Position numbers and translations under genes: made by a program. Source: Ichthyophonus hoferi (taxonomy: Eukaryota > Opisthokonta > Ichthyosporea > Ichthyophonida > Ichthyophonidae). Taken from it: a stretch of 34,168 nt of DNA. Each line of letters starts with the position of its first letter. Position 1 is the first letter of the stretch. The notes under the pieces were generated by a model, which was not told the origin of the DNA, made no database searches, and was given only the letters and a program-made list of their open reading frames with translations. The stretch covers positions 304,466 through 338,633 of the forward strand of contig NAOQ01000009.1 in NCBI GenBank assembly GCA_002751075.1, given 5' to 3'. Positions 1 to 11,324 of the stretch are shown here, piece after piece.

Positions 1-258
1 TTTTTTTTTTTTTTTGTAATTTAAGTAACAAAAAATGTACCTTTATATACCATACTAACCACAGAGCACCGTATTCATTTGGCCAAAATATGCAGAAATT
101 TAAAGTTCAATGGTTTACTCAATAATGAACAAATTTGTAAGGCATTGACAGTTCTGTATTCGGAGTAATATGCTTTATAATTATAATGGTTAATAATGTA
201 TGAGTATATTAATATATTCGGTGACTTGATATTATTATTATTATTATTTGGCTTTCCA
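1..258 (-). other. PXK 3' flank / 3' UTR
   Basis: This is the sequence downstream of the PXK stop codon (259-261 on the minus strand). It is AT-rich with a short (TTA)n run next to the stop and a T-run at the left edge. I found no perfect AATAAA on the minus strand; AATATA-like variants occur near 205-215, so the poly(A) site is unresolved. Confidence 0.5.
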
Positions 259-1925
259 CTATAATTTACCTACCATACTCTCCCCCATTCCATCATCTGT
301 TTCTGCACAACTGTCTCTAGCTAATAGCTCGGCTCGAGAGGGATGGTCGGCTGGGTGGCCTCCCTTGACCTTACGTAGGACCTCTTTCATGCCTCCAGTA
401 AGCTTTACCTATCATATACGCATAGAGACTTAAGTGTTTTTTTTTAATGTGGTGTTTTACTGGCTCCTTATAATACATATATCATACCTTCTTATCTCCC
501 CTTCCATCTCTCTCTGTTTCTATCTATATGGTGGTTCAACATTTTTACATATATAAACGCACACCCAAAGCCACATATATGTCACCCTCTCTGTCTCTCT
601 CTTTTTCTATTTCTCTACCCGTATCTCAGTAAATAGAACTAATAATATATTTTATTTTCCTAATGTTTATTTATAAAATTCAAATTAAGAATTAAGAAGC
701 CTTTAAAGAAAGAAATGAAAAAAAACAAAAAAACAATTGGGATAATAACATCAATAGTAAAATCAATTTAACAACAAATAAAAGAATAATATATAAAATA
801 GGACATACATATAGGACATAATAAAGAATTAAGAATAGAATAGAATAGAGTACTTTACTTGTTCAGGATCGTATAGGTCTCTATCTATAATGACAGTCGA
901 GAAGAAAGGATGGGCTAGAAGGTCTTTGACAGTGGGATATTGGTGAGATTTACCATGGAATATTGAACGTAGAATCTGGAAAGAGGAAAGAAAGAGGATA
1001 TAATACAAAGAGAATTAGATATATATATATATGTGTGTGTATGTGTGTGTTTCCGGCTCTTTTGAGAGAAAGAATTATCTTATATCTTTTTGAATCTTAT
1101 CTTCCATGCGAATGGTTATCAACTATATGCCATAAAGGTTATGCCATGAAACTCCATTTTCTGTACTCCTTTTCACTTATGCTCCATGGATTTTGTGAGA
1201 TCATTTTTGCATTACTCTATTATATTATGTTATGTTTTTCCTGCGTATTTTATTTACGTGCAACTAACAACACATTTTATTGCTGTATTATGTATTGAAA
1301 CAAAACGGTAAAAAAAAAAAAATACAGGAATGAGAGCCGGGAAAGAAATTATAGTATATAAATATACAGAAGTATTATGTAGAGAGAAATAGAGAGAACG
1401 AGTAAAGATGGGAGAGATAAACATATATATGGCTTCTAGTATAGTAAATGGTGTACAAATGTATGTATTATGTGAGCTAATATTTAAGTTATATGTATAT
1501 CTATAGAGGTTCATTACACACAGATAAAGAAAGGGAGGTATTGCAAATATGCAAAGGGAGAGATGGTAATAAAAGAGAATATAGTATATGTATATATCTA
1601 GAGTATATACTATATGTACTATATCCACTATATATATGATAATTTGAGTTAGGAAAGACTAAAGAAGTGAGGTAGAGTATAGTGTATTGGAATTAAAAAA
1701 CAAATATAATATAATATAATGTAATGCAATATAATATCATAATATTATATGCTATAAGGTAGTATGCTATGCTATACTATACCATACTATAATACTATAT
1801 TATACTATATTGTATTGAGGAAGACTACATGAGAATAACAAATAAACTAATAAATATGATGAAATTGAGAGAGAGAAAAAAAAAAAACAAATATAACGTA
1901 TATACATATACATGCATATGCATAC

Positions 1926-1964
<39 letters not shown>

Positions 1965-3886
1965 TGTAAATACAAAGAAGCATACTGTGAAATTAATGTA
2001 TACATTGTATAATAACAATGTACGACACCGCCTGCATACAATACCCAACCTATAACATAATATAACTGTATACTGTAGACTGATACTGACTACTACTAAC
2101 CCCTTGGACAATACTTGAGGTGTGTGGAGGTATATACTTAGGATGTGAACTATTGGGTTCAAATCCTGTAAATTAGCCATAGTGATTGGTTAATAATTAT
2201 AATGAGGGTGGGTAGACCCAAATAAAATTTACATGCTTGTGTGGTCCATTAGAATAGGAAAGATTGCTATATTAAAAACTAATAAAGAATGGTTAGATAT
2301 AAGAGATAAAGTTTAAAATCATAGTGATAAATTATGAGATTTTTAATGAGCACGATACATTAGATATTTTTTTTAAAAAATAATAATTAAAATACATTTA
2401 AAATGTATAATGCTTTAATGGTCTCTAGGTTAAACCTGCCATATATCTCACTGCGATCCCATCATAACATAACATAACATAACATAGCATAGCATTGCAT
2501 AACATAACATAACATAACATAGCATAACATAACATAACATAACATAACATAACATAACATAATATAACATAACATAGGATAATATAATATAACATAACAT
2601 AACATAGCAAAACATATCATAAAACATCTCTATTAATATTCATTTTTTTTCTAGAAAATCTGCCATATAATCCCTATATTACATAATTAATTGCAACATC
2701 TATCATCCACGGCCCAAAATCATAATGCTACCATATATATAGGAAATGCTTATGACCTAATATAAAAATAACTGACGGTATTTCATTGAATAGACAATTC
2801 TAAACATAGAACAACGAGAAGGATAGGATAGATAGAAGATGTAACATTAAACTAATTAGTACAATAATTAATTAATTGCCACATAGAGTAATATAATCTA
2901 TACCATTACCATTATAATACTCACCATAGGTCATCTCAAATAACACATGTCCAAAACTAACTATATCCAAGGTACGTAAGGGGAGTAGGGATAGGTCGGC
3001 CCGGGGATAGCGCGTCACCAGGTAGGGTGCATAGCCCAATATGCTATTCTCTAGTCCACATAAACTGTACGTATATATGTACATTTATTGGAAGATGGGA
3101 AGGAGGGCAAAATGGCATAAAATAGAAGATGTGAAGGAAAATAATAATATGGAGTATTAAACAGTAATTAACAACGTGTAGCTATTAATTAATGTTATTG
3201 CTATTCAGATAGGTATATTTTTCACACTACCTGCCTATATCATTGGTCAATGCTTTACTGCCCAATAGAATACTGTTATTAGTTATATATATATCCTACA
3301 CCTCACGCTACCCACTTTTACAATCGTGTCAAATAATCATTCCAATGAGGCAATCTATGATTATCATTGGTCCAACCATAGATTAATGTATGTCAATCAG
3401 TGTAATATAGTATGGTATAATATAATATAATACACAGTTAATCACGAAATGGTTATTTAAAATCCAAATTTAATTTGCATATTCATATATCTAACTATTA
3501 TTATACCCTTCATATATATATGTCATTTGTGACGTAGCGGTATACATGGACAAATGTATATATATACATATATGCATAAACCTGTATAATATATATTTAC
3601 AAATAGCGCGAAGTAAAATTGCACTACAACTTACTGAATCCGGTTCTGTGCACTTAAAAATATATTTCTACTGTGTAAATGTCCGTACGGAAAGGATTTT
3701 ATTTGTATGAAGTTCAGAGCCTGGGAAGATATTAGCCAGTAAGTAAAGCAAGATAAAATATTAAAATCTTAATGCAAGTGCTATGGGGGTGCTGTGTTAT
3801 TTGTGTGTGGGTATTTAGAGCACCTGGAACCGTGACATCATAGTGACATCATATAGTATCCAATGATTGGAGTGGGTGCGTATAGT

Positions 3887-3922
<36 letters not shown>

Positions 3923-4730
3923 AAGAGGGAGAGAGAAAGAGACATATATAGCTTAAGGGATAAGTAGAAAAAGAAAGAAAGAAAAATGAACATAAAAACA
4001 AATATATGGAAAGAGTGGAAGAAATAAAAAGAAAGAAATAGCGAGAACAAGAGAATGGAAACAGAAAAGGAGAAGGAAAAAGAAAGAAATTGAGAGAAAT
4101 CAACCAGATATATATGTACATAAAGAAAGACAAATAATGGCAGTAAACCTCTAAGAACTGTCTCCCATATAACCTTATATCGTCAACGTAAGAAATAAAG
4201 AAAACAAGAGAATATATATATAGGAAAACAGGAAAAGAGAAAGAGAAGGAGAACAAAACAAAGTGAGAGAAAATAAACATGCACATATATTTAGAAAAAA
4301 CAGATGACGGTAGCAAACCTCTAAGATCTGTCTCCCATATAACCTTATATCGTCAATGTCTAAGGGATGGCCCGGGCTGTTGTATTTACTTACGAAGACC
4401 CCTGTGTCAATGTACCTTTTAGCCTAGCCTCTAGCCTAGCTACATACTAAATACTAGTATTTTTTCTACTTATTTTTATTTTAGCTCTAGTAAAGAGATT
4501 GAATTTTTCACATTATTTTAGGAGTTGCTACTGCTACTATAAGCAATATATATATGTTTATTTTCTTTCGCTTTGTTTTATTCTCTTTTTCTTTTTTTTT
4601 TATCTTTCTCTTTCTGTTCTTCTGTTTTCTTATATATATATTCTCTTGTTTTCTTTATTTCTTAAATTGACAATAAAAGGTTATATGAGAGATAGATCTT
4701 AGAGGTTTGCTACCTTCATCTGTTTTTTCT

Positions 4731-4770
<40 letters not shown>

Positions 4771-7700
4771 ATTTATTTTCTCACACTTTGTTTTATTCTT
4801 TTTCTCTTTCTCTTTCTCTTTCTCTTTTTCTGTTTTCCTATATATATATTCTCTGGTTTTCTTTCTTTATTACATTGACGATATAAGGTTATATGGTAAA
4901 CAGTTCTCAGAGGTTTGCTGCCATTATTTGTCTTTCTCTAAGTATATATATATATGTGTGTGTGTGAGCGTGCGTGTGTGTGTTTGTGAGCGTGAGTGCG
5001 TAAAGATGACGCGCAGGTATATGTAGATGCGATGGTAGGGGGGTCGACAGTAAATATTCAGCAAATAGAATAAAGATTAGAATAATATACATTGGTGTAT
5101 ATATGCGGGTAGAAATAGGCCTATTTATGTACAGGTCCATGTATCATTGCATTGGTAGCATTATACCGGGGCAGATTTGTACACAGACATACCTACAAAC
5201 ATACCTACATACATAGATATTTCTACAACATTACATCTGATAAAATAGAAAGTTTATAAAGGCTAGACAGTCCACCACATAAAAATATTACTATACCTGA
5301 TCACAGAACTACTACTACATACTACTTCTACTACACACAGACGTATAGATATACATGTTAGTCCATACAAAGTAACAGATATAGAGGGCAGTGTACAAGG
5401 TAGAAGATAGACATCTAGAAGGGTTGGTGGTAACAGAGAAAACATACGCATAGGTGAAGTGGAGTGAATCACATCTTTCAGAGAGCCCAGAGGATAATAC
5501 TTTTGTAAAAGCATAATACTATGGCTAGGTATATACTGGCATAGTTCTACCCATGCAAGATAGTGGTGCTGTAATGTGATTGGAAAACATGGGATAGAGT
5601 GTGAGGAGAGGGAGAGGGAGAGGGAAATAAGGAAGAGGAATGGAGGGAGAGGGAGGAGTAGAGTGGAAAGAAAAAAACAAAATGTATATTAATCAAAGAC
5701 TCGCACTGGTCCAGTTGATTGCTGCAACCAGTACAGCCAGCATTACCGCGTGGCCAATAGCCCGCTACCATATAAAGAATAAATAAACAGTGACTGAGTA
5801 GAGGTATAAGCTAGAGGCTGGAGAGTTCTGAAAGGTCACACCTAGTAGTAGTAGTACTGAATAAGATGAGAGTTAAAGGGAAAGGCTGGTATAGTGTATA
5901 GATAGTATAAGGTATATGTTATAGAGTATAGTACAAGGTATAGGGTATAAGGTATAGTAACAATTGGAGGCCAACAGGAAAGGTATTAAATGGAATAAAA
6001 TCTATTCTAGGCAGCCTAGTAGGTAAATGACATGATTGGCCTATAAAGTAATCACACGCAGAGGATTAACCAACCATATAGAGCATTTTTAGCATCTTTG
6101 CAATCATTGGCCCTTCAGTCGACCAATTAATTCCAGTACCTACTGCTGGCTCTGACTGGTAATTTGCACAATAAGTAAGATATTATAATTACTGTGACAG
6201 CAGAATAATAACTAAATATAGTAGGTAGTTATATATTTACATTAACTTGTGTGAAAGTATATAGGTTTGCACTGGATAATCGATCTAAAATCTTGTTATT
6301 AATAGAGAGACATATACGTTGTGAAAAGATAAGTATATGTCTATTTTATAATATGTTTTGTTTTGCTACACTCCTCCTCTTTAACGTATATATGTATTAG
6401 ACATACAGATATAAAAGTAAAGTATAAACGCATTTATACGTATGTATGTATGTATGTATGTATGTATGTATGTCTGTATGCACGTATGTATGTATATATA
6501 TAAACAGTGCTTATAGTATAATCATATATAAAATACAATCACATTTCCTCCCTATACATACCATTTGACACACATACTTTCTAAGTTTGACGGTATCGTG
6601 ACACAGTGATCTAGTATGGTTGAACCTACAACCTATATATGACATAGGGTTGTCTCTCTTAATCGTGCATATTTCACTACTACATTGGTTACTAAGCCAA
6701 TCATTTGTTACTAGTTCCATCTGTTCTGTGTAGAGTACCTTTAGGTCAGGGGGTATTAAGAGAGAAAGATATATATATATATATATATATATATATGGTA
6801 TCATACTATATGCTATCATACTTTCATACTATTATATCTACTATCATATATATATTGTTTATGTATATATGTACAAATGTGTAGGATATAAAGTCAAATA
6901 TATATATGCATGTATCCATGTGTACTACTCAATGAATGCGGCGATAAATATTAAATATTAACTATAATTTATGATGCATTATATCTTGCTTTCATTAGTA
7001 AATTAAATGGTACAGGAGAGCTACATTCAAAGCAGAGAAAAAGTAAGACATTTCAGATAAATACGACATTTTATTATTTATAAAACCAAAAAAAGGATTA
7101 GATAAATAAAAAAGCCCATAGTTACATCTATCAAACCATGTATAGAAGAATAGATCAAAATAAATGTGCCAATACCCAGCCTTTTATAAAATGCAAAGCT
7201 AATCAGTTATTCTTATATGTCGAGATTGAATTATAACTATATATATCTATTGGAAATAAAAAGGCCCCAGTGAGACTGTACTCTACAGAGATATAATGTT
7301 TATGCTAGTCCAATCGGAGACGCTTCTAACACCTAGTTTATAAAAATCTCTCCCTAATAAATACAATAAAAAAATGTATATATAATGCAATTGTCTTGGT
7401 AAAATGATTGGGTATTTTAATGACTAAGCTAATCATATACAACACACCTCACCTACCTCTGCATTGTTTCATTTGATCCAATGAGGGTATTTCAATAAAT
7501 TTTAACACCTCCAATTGGCAAGAAATATATGGATTTTGGAGGATTGTTTCTAGAAAAACCTGCGATAAGATTGGTTGCCATGGTGTATTGATTGAGCCAT
7601 TTGAGACAAATATGGTGCTATTTTTAGATATATTAATTTTAATTGGTACATACTTATCTGTTTTACAATATAGATTTATAAGCCGATCTTGTTTATTGTA

Positions 7701-9228
7701 TATTTCTATTTGCGGGCCTTTTTATTGTATTGTTTCTATTGACTGGTCTGGGTTATTGCATATATTTATATATTAACCTCTTTCACTATATTTTTCCCTA
7801 TGTTAGTTCCACGGTATTGATAATGATTCATTTAAAAATATGCAATTATCACCCTGTACCCCTACTTATATTTCATATAAACCGCTCTATCTCACATTTA
7901 TTCATCAATCATTTTTATCGTATTTTAACAACGATTAGTAGTTTGACATCTTTTTAAACAACCAATTAATATTTTTAATATAATTAGTATTTTGAATATA
8001 CGTACACTTGTGTATATAGCTACAACCTGTACTTATTATTGCACACCACAATGTCATACTGGACTACTCACCTTGAAAACGAAACTAATAAGAATAATAA
8101 TAAAATACAGATTAGGATAGACCCCAAGAGAGTATAGCCAACAGACAGAGAGAGAATAATATATATATAGTTATGTTTTTGGGTTTTTCCATGATTATAT
8201 ATGTGTATACGAAGAAATAGCCCCTCGCTATTGCATATACAACTCTCTCTTTTCCTCCTTCTCTTCAGCTACAAACCAATTGCACAGTCGACTAATTAGT
8301 ATGTACCACTGTATACAATACATCTCAAATTACTATTATACTTAGTATATAGTATACTCAAATACTAAGTTTACTATTATACTTAGTATATACTATTAAG
8401 CTATTATATACAGTATACTGCAATGCAATGTCACGCTATATATACATACATACACAATATTAAACACAATGCCTGGAATTACAGTATCTGATAGCAATAT
8501 TAACAAGATGAAGTTAGACAAAAATGGAAAAGAAATAGTGTGAAAAAATAGATAAAAATGATAGAATACAGAGATAGCTGGTTATATATGCTTATTGTGT
8601 ATATTAAAATAAAAGGAGTTAAAGAAGGGTATTGACACTGGTGACTGACTATGTTAATGATATCTTATAGCTAATTGAATACAGATAAATAGGCAGAAGG
8701 GAGTATGAGGTATATATATCTAATAAGGTATTGTGTTATGAAGTGATAAAATATAAAAAATAAATGAGAGATGAATATATTAGTAAAGGTATAACTAACT
8801 GTATAGTGAATACACTACCTGTAAAACCTCACGACGTTGATGAAGAAATAGTGGCGTTAGATTGGGAAATACTGTACGGGAGGGGAAGGGGGGCAGGGGC
8901 ACTTCATATGTCTGTATAGAAGGAATGGCAAAGTAGAGAAAGAATGAAAAATGGTATGATTAAGTATGTTTTTGTTCATTTAAACCAATATGTATATAAG
9001 TATTGCATTTAAGACAAAATCTAGTAAAACGAATGAAGCATTGACTTGCTATAAAAAATCCAAAGGATTTGCCCAGTCATCAGAAAGAGATATAAATAAA
9101 TAATAATAATAATAATAATAAAACAAAAAAAAAAAACAAATTTTTTTTTTTTTGAATGTGACAAAATTATAATTATAATTCTATTAAAGCTTACATAGCA
9201 TGAACTATTTCAATATTTATATACATAT

Positions 9229-9260
<32 letters not shown>

Positions 9261-10107
9261 CGAAAATATAAAACGTGTATGTTGAAACTTAATATCTTAA
9301 TAAAGAGAAGGAGTAGGAAACAATAACCTGAGGTAGGTTGGGGGAAGAGTAGGAGAATGTAAAGTTATATATCAATGTGTGATAGGATATAGGGAGGAAG
9401 TTACTTGTAAACTGTCTTTAAGAGCAATGAAATCTGAAAATCGTTTGGTTATCTGCCATGTTAGGCCATGCTTTAAGGCCTTTATTTCAATCAAGAAGGC
9501 CTATGGGACAAGAATAATTAGTGGTAGAGAGAGATATATATATATAAAGAGAGACAGACAGCAGACAAACAGACAGACAGACAGAGAAAAAGTAGAAGTA
9601 GAGGGATAGTTGTAGATACGTAAGTTATGGGAAGGTTTGTAGGAAGGGGATGGATATATGATTGTAACATGGAAAGTATGTTTGAGGAAAAGGGATAATT
9701 GGGCAATGGAGTTTGTAAGTAGTTACATATAGATGATACAGGTAAAGGACTAGATAAGAAAATTAAAGTACAGAGCAAAAAAAAAAAGAAAAAAACAACT
9801 GGAATGGTATGGTTATAGAGTAAGAAAAAATATAATAGCCACAGTAAGAAGAGATAATGTGTGTAGGCGTATATATAGACATGTATGTAAGAATAATTTT
9901 ATGTGGTGTTAAAACGTTAATACAAGTGATATAAAGAGAGAACAAGAGAAAAGAGAAAAGAAAAAATATATATTACGTTTCCAAGTATATATGTCTGTGT
10001 GCATAGTAAGGTGTTAGCAAGGACTGCAATAAACTTACTCCATGTTTTTCACCAAGCGTCTCCTTAACAAATACCTCTGTTATAAAGGCGGTGTATATAG
10101 CCCACAT
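259..10107 (-). CDS. PXK: PXK-like PX-domain pseudokinase, 13 coding exons, 441 aa
   Basis: Coding exons in transcript order: 10107-10039, 9500-9405, 8911-8819, 7559-7457, 6725-6562, 6155-6075, 5568-5448, 4359-4319, 3720-3635, 3064-2925, 2165-2101, 975-859, 408-259. They sum to 1326 nt with compatible phases and GT-AG borders. Exons 1-4 encode a PX domain, with RFSDF at residues 43-47 (family R-Y/F-S-D-F), PLPPFPSR at about 60-67 and QRREVLQ at about 80-86. Exons 5-12 match the PXK kinase-like region: YGRQILE at about 250-256, PYGHLHSRN at 267-275, GLENS at 288-292 and SFGHVLFEMTYG at 321-332. PXK family proteins bind phosphoinositides through PX and act in endosomal trafficking. The HRD and DFG motifs are absent, so it is a pseudokinase. 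It is shorter than human PXK (about 578 aa): the basic, proline-rich WH2-type tail is missing and it ends about 50 residues after the C-lobe. An in-frame TGA lies two codons before the chosen ATG with no AG between, which fixes the start. The family call is from remembered alignment. Confidence 0.93.
1930..1961. repeat. (TA)n tract in PXK intron 11
   Basis: About 16 TA units. Comparable tracts occur near 3885-3912, 4735-4761, 6771-6795, 10838-10858, 14481-14508, 17121-17146, 18037-18058 and 33748-33780. They are the commonest simple repeat of the window. Confidence 0.9.
2464..2606. repeat. (AACAT)n pentanucleotide microsatellite in PXK intron 10
   Basis: Nearly continuous CATAA units with occasional AGCAT, TGCAT and ATAT variants. 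Because the unit is 5 bp and lacks stops in one minus-strand frame, it yields a spurious MLCYV-repeat reading frame. Confidence 0.93.
3635..3720 (-). other. PXK: PXK exon 9, degenerate catalytic loop
   Basis: The translation contains SFPYGHLHSRNIFLS, aligning with GFPYGHLHASNVML of human PXK. The kinase HRD-x-K-x-x-N loop is replaced by HLHSRN, with neither the catalytic Asp nor the Lys. The acceptor is CTTCCCAG and the donor CA|GTAAGT (phase 2), which joins exon 10 (3064-2925) through a split His codon. Confidence 0.9.
4141..4930. repeat. Inverted array of four copies of the PXK micro-exon plus pyrimidine-rich spacer
   Basis: Copies equivalent to the 41-nt exon lie at 4319-4359 (A, minus, the functional exon), 4149-4189 (B, minus), 4664-4704 (C, plus) and 4872-4912 (D, plus). 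A and B are spaced 170 nt apart, C and D 208 nt. Each copy is joined to the same kind of spacer: a CT-rich tract with TTTATTTTCTC(T/A)CACTTTGTTT, then CCTATATATATATTCTC, then TTTTCTTT. The two halves point towards each other around about 4510, so the PXK pre-mRNA could fold into a long imperfect stem containing exon 8. Copy B keeps an open frame (VDDIRLYGRQFLE) but has TT where copy A has its acceptor AG. Confidence 0.85.
4319..4359 (-). other. PXK: 41-nt PXK micro-exon 8
   Basis: This exon encodes IDDIRLYGRQILE, preceded by a histidine codon split with exon 7. It matches the human PXK stretch around TYGRQILEV. The acceptor reads CCCTTAG just before the exon; the donor is GAG|GTTTGC, a weak but phase-consistent (phase 0) site. 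Phase 1 entry and phase 0 exit fit exons 7 and 9 exactly. About 17 residues present in human PXK before this point are missing. The exon lies inside an inverted repeat array and has three close intronic copies (see the repeat entry). Confidence 0.82.
6441..6498. repeat. (TATG)n microsatellite in PXK intron 5
   Basis: A run of TATG units interrupted by TGTCTG and CACG. It sits about 60 bp downstream of PXK exon 5 in transcript order. Confidence 0.9.
8819..10107 (-). other. PXK: PX-domain exons 1-3 of the PXK-like gene
   Basis: Exon 1 (10107-10039) begins MWAIYTAF and covers the first PX strand. Exon 2 (9500-9405, phase 0 on both sides) carries TWQITKRFSDF, whose arginine is the PI3P-binding position in PX domains. 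Exon 3 (8911-8819) carries the proline-rich loop EVPLPPFPSR and helix residues LFLHQRREVLQ. A second AG at 8872-8873 inside exon 3 would drop 40 nt and break phase, so the acceptor at 8912-8913 was chosen. Exon 4 (7559-7457) finishes the domain with VFLETILQNPYISC, which aligns well with the family helix before the kinase-like part. Confidence 0.9.
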
Positions 10108-11324
10108 ATTTCATAGAGGAAACGATGCGTAAAGATATTTTAATATATTGAATAGATATTGCTTTGCTATATATGTTCTAGTGTATCAATAGTGCTCTGC
10201 ATAGATAATGTGTATTACTACATACAGCTTTTAACTACTATATATATGTATGTACATAATGTGTATGTACCAGTTTATTTACTTTTATTTTATACCAGCA
10301 ACGAATTAAAATTGACTAGCTGGTTCAATTTCAGTAAATATATTTTACTAGTAATATTTAAATTTTAACATTTTAAAAAATAGTATAGCAGATAATAGGA
10401 TATATAATACGGCTTGGTTAATTGTATAATTCAATAATTAAAATCTTCTTTTTTTTGTTTATGTTTTTTTTTTCTTTTTTTTTTTTTTCTATTTATATAA
10501 TCTATATTTTTGCTAAAGAAACTATACTTATTATAGAATAAAGCATGTAATCAAAAATATTTCAAAGGACATCTTGATCGGATTGGCTAATTAAATATTA
10601 TTTATTTTATTTATTTTTATTTTTAATAATTTTTTATCCCAAATACCATACCATATTTACCCATTAGTCTTAAAATGGTATGTATTTATTGGATCATAAT
10701 ATTGCCAAAACAATATATTTACTATTATAACAATTAAAAACACTTTACAATATTGTTTATTTATATATTTAAAAATAATTGAAACTTTTTTGAATACCAT
10801 ATCCCAATTTAAAACCAGTCTGTATAATTATCAATATATATATATATATATATATATTGTTAACATTATGAACATTATTGAATAGTATTTTTTATATTTT
10901 TAAAAAATATAATTCTCTTCTTCAAAAGAAATATTATTAAATCTTTAATTTGCTTAATTATATATTTATTCACATCCTCTATAGTTTGATGGCTTATTTT
11001 GGTACGGCAACCAATTCTGTCATTAGAGCGTAATTAAATAATACGTCATCACAACTAAATTGATTAAAAATTAACTACAAGTTTTTATATATATTTAAAA
11101 TATTTAAAATATATAATATATAGTATATTTCCCGATTATGTTATTATACAAATCTATATTTATATTTACTTTGTACACACATTTGCGCCTATGTAATATA
11201 TTGTGTACCTGATATTTTGTTATCAGCATATACGATTGTCTTATTACTATTTACACTTATTATTTTTTCTTTTTGCCCTGTCTCACACAATATCTCCTTC
11301 AACTAGTGGTATAAGATTAGAAAC
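10108..11324. promoter_or_regulatory. Divergent PXK/ubiquilin intergenic region, likely shared promoter
   Basis: The two start codons are about 1.2 kb apart, head to head. Visible elements are a CCAAT at 11011-11015 (plus), an inverted CCAAT (ATTGG) at 10582-10586 facing PXK, and a CRE-like TACGTCAT at 11042-11049. There are also T-runs at 10447-10490 and a (TA)n tract near 10838-10858. A pyrimidine-rich stretch ending in CTAG just before the ubiquilin ATG could be the acceptor of a 5' UTR intron. The transcription starts are not visible from sequence alone. Confidence 0.5.

Noticed and set aside
2150-2166. GGGTTCAAATCC, resembling a tRNA T-loop
   Set aside because: It is the reverse strand of PXK exon 11; no acceptor stem, D-arm or anticodon arm can be placed around it.
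963-2180. Several 100-codon open frames on both strands rich in Tyr, Ile, Cys and Phe
   Set aside because: They follow TA-rich and TATG-type simple repeats and have no domain, so they are compositional shadows. Only 859-975 and 2101-2165 in this interval are true PXK exons.
2464-2606. Repeat array considered as a possible CRISPR or satellite gene
   Set aside because: The 5-bp unit has no spacers and lies in an intron of a eukaryotic gene; it is a microsatellite.
3849-4316. 155-codon minus-strand frame rich in Phe, Ser and Tyr
   Set aside because: It reads through the CT-rich spacers of the micro-exon array. Only the VDDIRLYGRQFLE part is exon-derived, and it lacks an acceptor.
5681-5771. 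Minus-strand open stretch beginning MVAGYWPRGN, first taken as a PXK exon
   Set aside because: The donor phase does not fit, and the exon at 6155-6075 supplies the missing PXK segment with exact phase and clear similarity.
8070-8140. Minus-strand stretch reading SLGVYPNLYF before a good GTGAGT donor
   Set aside because: PXK exons 3 and 4 join directly in phase across it, and the translation has no PXK match. It may be a cryptic exon but is not supported.
8819-8871. Shorter version of PXK exon 3 starting at the internal acceptor after GTACAG
   Set aside because: It would remove the PLPPFP loop and break phase with exon 2; the upstream acceptor gives a complete PX domain.
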